Source of the DNA: Ettlia oleoabundans
Lineage: Eukaryota > Chlorophyta > Chlorophyceae > Chlamydomonadales
Direction of reading: 5' to 3'
Assembly (NCBI GenBank): GCA_019693395.1
Contig: JAAMXP010003176.1
Location: 1-11,514 of the forward strand
DNA: 11,514 nucleotides
The position numbers were made by a program, and so were the translations under genes. The notes beneath the pieces were generated by a model. It made no database searches and was not told the origin of the DNA. It saw nothing but the letters and a program-made list of their open reading frames with translations. Below, piece after piece: positions 10,101 to 11,514 of this stretch. Position 1 is the first letter of the stretch. Every line of letters starts with the position of its first letter.

Positions 10101-11093
10101 CGCCCGAGTTCTTCAAGCTCAAGCAGCTCATCTGTGAGGCTCAGCTGGCAATGCTGAACTGGCTGCGCCAGTGCTTACCTAGCATCTGCCAACATGGCCT
10201 TTGTTTTAGCCCTGGCCGCTACCTCACCTGCTTGTGTTGCCCTGGCTGGCTGCTTGCACCCATAGAACCGGTGGTTATACTTAAGCGGGTGCCGTACTGC
10301 AGCTGCCCTAGCCCTCCAGTGCTGCATGGCCCTTCCAGCTGCGTATGTTCTGCCTCAACGCCCTGATGGGCCACTGCCCGCCCTCCCGCCCTGCACCTGC
10401 CTTCCCCTACAGATAAGCGACGCTCTGAGTTCACTGCACGCAACCTTGCCAACACGCTGTGGTCGCTGGCAAAGATCAACCACCACCCTGGTGCGTGCCT
10501 CCTCACCTTCTGCCCCAAGTGTCGCTGTTGTTCTTGCTGCGTGGCCTGGGGCGGGTAACATTGTCGGACTGGCCGCTGGCCGCTTGATTTCCACAATCCC
10601 TTTGGCCCCCCACCTTCCTATCCTAGTGTTGTTGCCACTGTCGCACTGTCGCCTGTCACTCAAACACCAATTCCTTGTTTTCGTGTGCAGGAGACGAGTT
10701 CCTGGCTGCCCTAGCAGAGGAAGTGCAGAGCAAAGCGCGGGACGGCAATGCTCAAAACGTGGCCAACATGCTCTGGAGCTTTGCCACCCTGGGTGAGCAC
10801 CTGCCACCGCAACTCGCGTATTCGAGTGATGTTTGTCGGTTACTTTGAGTTGCACCCACGGTGCCCCTGCTGCTGCACTGCGCTTGCACCATTACACGTG
10901 GTCTGCACTGCAGCTGTGCAACCTGACTCTTGCCAAGCATGTCTCAGCATGTGCCCTGCACCTCAGCATAGTCGTCTGCTGAGCAGCAATGGATATCCCG
11001 GCCGTACTGCGTGCAGGGTACCACCCGGGTGACGGGGCCATGCAGGTGCTGGCTGAGGCAGCTAAGGAGAAGCTGGGGGAGTTCACTTCACAG
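7180..11093 (+). CDS. OPR/FASTK-like helical-repeat RNA-binding protein, 9 exons resolved, 3' part beyond the window
   Basis: Exons at 7180-7541, 7743-7825, 8017-8169, 8394-8606, 9405-9805, 10004-10133, 10413-10490, 10691-10792 and 11017-11093 join in frame (1599 nt, 533 residues) with GT-AG borders. The start AAAGCATGGCT is a good algal initiation context. Residues 1 to about 380 are Pro/Gly/Ser/His/Gln-rich with NKRQRLQ, a G7 run and PPYGPPPP-type repeats, so probably disordered. From 387, KRITAATRAQEIFDIVDQ then EHAVFDTVCLATATHKLASL match the entry motif of algal OPR/RAP proteins (Tbc2-type family). RNLANTLWSLAKI (457-469) and QNVANMLWSFATLG (495-508) are spaced exactly 38 residues apart, the OPR period. 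Family knowledge says such proteins bind organellar transcripts and control their splicing, stability or translation. A C-terminal RAP domain, common in the family, would lie outside the window. No classical transit peptide is evident. The exon 3 acceptor has alternatives at 8038 and 8041; the others are well determined. Confidence 0.88.
7924..7935. repeat. 12-bp palindromic CATG/GCAT run in intron 2 of the OPR-type gene
   Basis: CATGCATGCATG reads identically on both strands and lies in the intron between exons 2 and 3. It is a short ATGC repeat, compatible with a microsatellite seed or a simple palindrome. No function is claimed. Confidence 0.5.
9186..9204. repeat. Perfect inverted repeat, 9-bp arms with 1-nt centre
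   Basis: GGGGCAGCA and TGCTGCCCC flank a single A. As RNA the loop would need to open at least one pair, so it could also be read as a palindromic DNA site. It lies in intron 4 of the OPR-type gene, 29 bp before a stronger hairpin. Confidence 0.7.
9234..9263. repeat. Perfect inverted repeat, 11-bp arms with 8-nt loop
   Basis: CCTGGCTGAGC (9234-9244) and GCTCAGCCAGG (9253-9263) are exact reverse complements around GGGGAGTG. This is the strongest hairpin I see in the window. It lies in intron 4 of the OPR-type gene and could fold in the pre-mRNA. Confidence 0.8.
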
Positions 11094-11240
11094 GTAAGGT
11101 CTGCGCGCTTGTCTAGACTACGTAAGGATTAGATCGGCTGAAGCACAGGTGTAATAGGTCAGCGCCAGAGTTCGCTTGTTAGGTACCTGTGTTGAGGGTA
11201 CGCAAGGCTGTTGTGTGATGTCCCTCGTTGTCAGCTCAGG

Positions 11241-11514
11241 CACTTTGATGCAACCTTGACGTTGCTGGGCTCGTTAATGTGTTGATCTAGAGGCGGTGAG
11301 GGAGCGGAGCAGGCGCGAAGCGCTAGCACAGCTCATCACCGGCTCCCACTGGGGTGCTGAGGAGACTGGGCGTTGGCAGCAGATCCCCCGTGAGCAGAGA
11401 TCCTGCCCTCATTGCAGCAAAGCTGTTGAGGATGTTGAGCACATCATTTTAACTGCCCCTTGTATGCTCCGCTCCGCCACCGGTTTGCCGACCTGTTTGA
11501 CAGCGCCCCTCTCA
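11241..11514 (+). mobile_element. Decayed LINE-type (non-LTR) retrotransposon fragment, C-terminal zinc-knuckle region, runs off right edge
   Basis: The frame starting at 11278 and open past 11440 encodes EAVRERSRREALAQLITGSH, then GAEETGRWQQIPREQRSCPH and CSKAVEDVEH. A basic Arg/Glu helix, the GSHWxAEETGRW segment and then CPHC (11404-11415) followed by EH (11437-11442) are what I associate with the C-terminal zinc-binding tail after the reverse transcriptase of algal LINE-like elements. The next Cys (TGC, 11454) with the typical sequel CPLYAPLRHRFADLFDS appears only in a shifted frame, so the frame breaks near 11443-11450. A plausible upstream piece, HFDATLTLLG (11241-11270), is also in that other frame and ends in TGA. 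It lies downstream of the last resolved OPR exon, in the same orientation, probably inside an intron. The 5' boundary is not defined. Confidence 0.72.

Noticed and set aside
1..11514. Prokaryotic features (operons, CRISPR, Shine-Dalgarno sites) and tRNA/rRNA genes
   Set aside because: All coding evidence is in spliced eukaryotic exons. No spaced repeat array, B-box/cloverleaf pattern or rRNA core sequence was seen.

Overview
This is nuclear DNA from a eukaryote, most likely a chlorophycean (volvocalean-type) green alga. Three intron-rich genes with GT-AG introns of about 150-800 bp can be assembled from the sequence. One of them belongs to the octotricopeptide-repeat (OPR) type of RNA-binding protein that is greatly expanded in green algae. 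A decayed LINE-type retrotransposon fragment lies at the right edge. The genus is not determinable from the window; the moderate GC content and repeat style would fit a Haematococcus- or Chlamydomonas-like alga (inference).

Layout. Bases 2432-16 (minus strand) hold the 5' half of a VAC14 homologue, the HEAT-repeat scaffold of the Fab1/PIKfyve phosphoinositide kinase complex. It has eight exons, one of only 30 nt, and runs off the left edge. Bases 2433-3825 contain no convincing gene and are best read as the VAC14 upstream region plus the 3' UTR of the next gene. Bases 5468-3826 (minus) are a complete three-exon gene for a 351-residue low-complexity protein with basic clusters, an acidic run and a short C-terminal coiled coil; its function is not known. 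Bases 5469-7179 form a divergent intergenic region of about 1.7 kb with one basic open stretch of uncertain status. From 7180 to beyond the right edge (plus strand) runs an OPR/FASTK-like gene. Nine exons are resolved (533 residues): a long Pro/Gly/Ser/His-rich N-terminal part followed by helical repeats with 38-residue spacing. Its fourth intron holds a cluster of inverted repeats. Its last visible intron (from 11094) carries the LINE fragment (about 11241-11514), whose reading frame is broken.

The three genes are not an operon and no shared pathway is evident. VAC14 acts on endosomal/vacuolar membranes. The OPR-type protein would be expected to act in organellar RNA metabolism, although its N-terminus does not look like a classical transit peptide. 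I found no tRNA, rRNA, CRISPR array, bacterial operon or clearly new system. The most useful results are the splice-resolved gene models, the VAC14 micro-exon, the 38-residue periodicity, the structured intron and the broken LINE.
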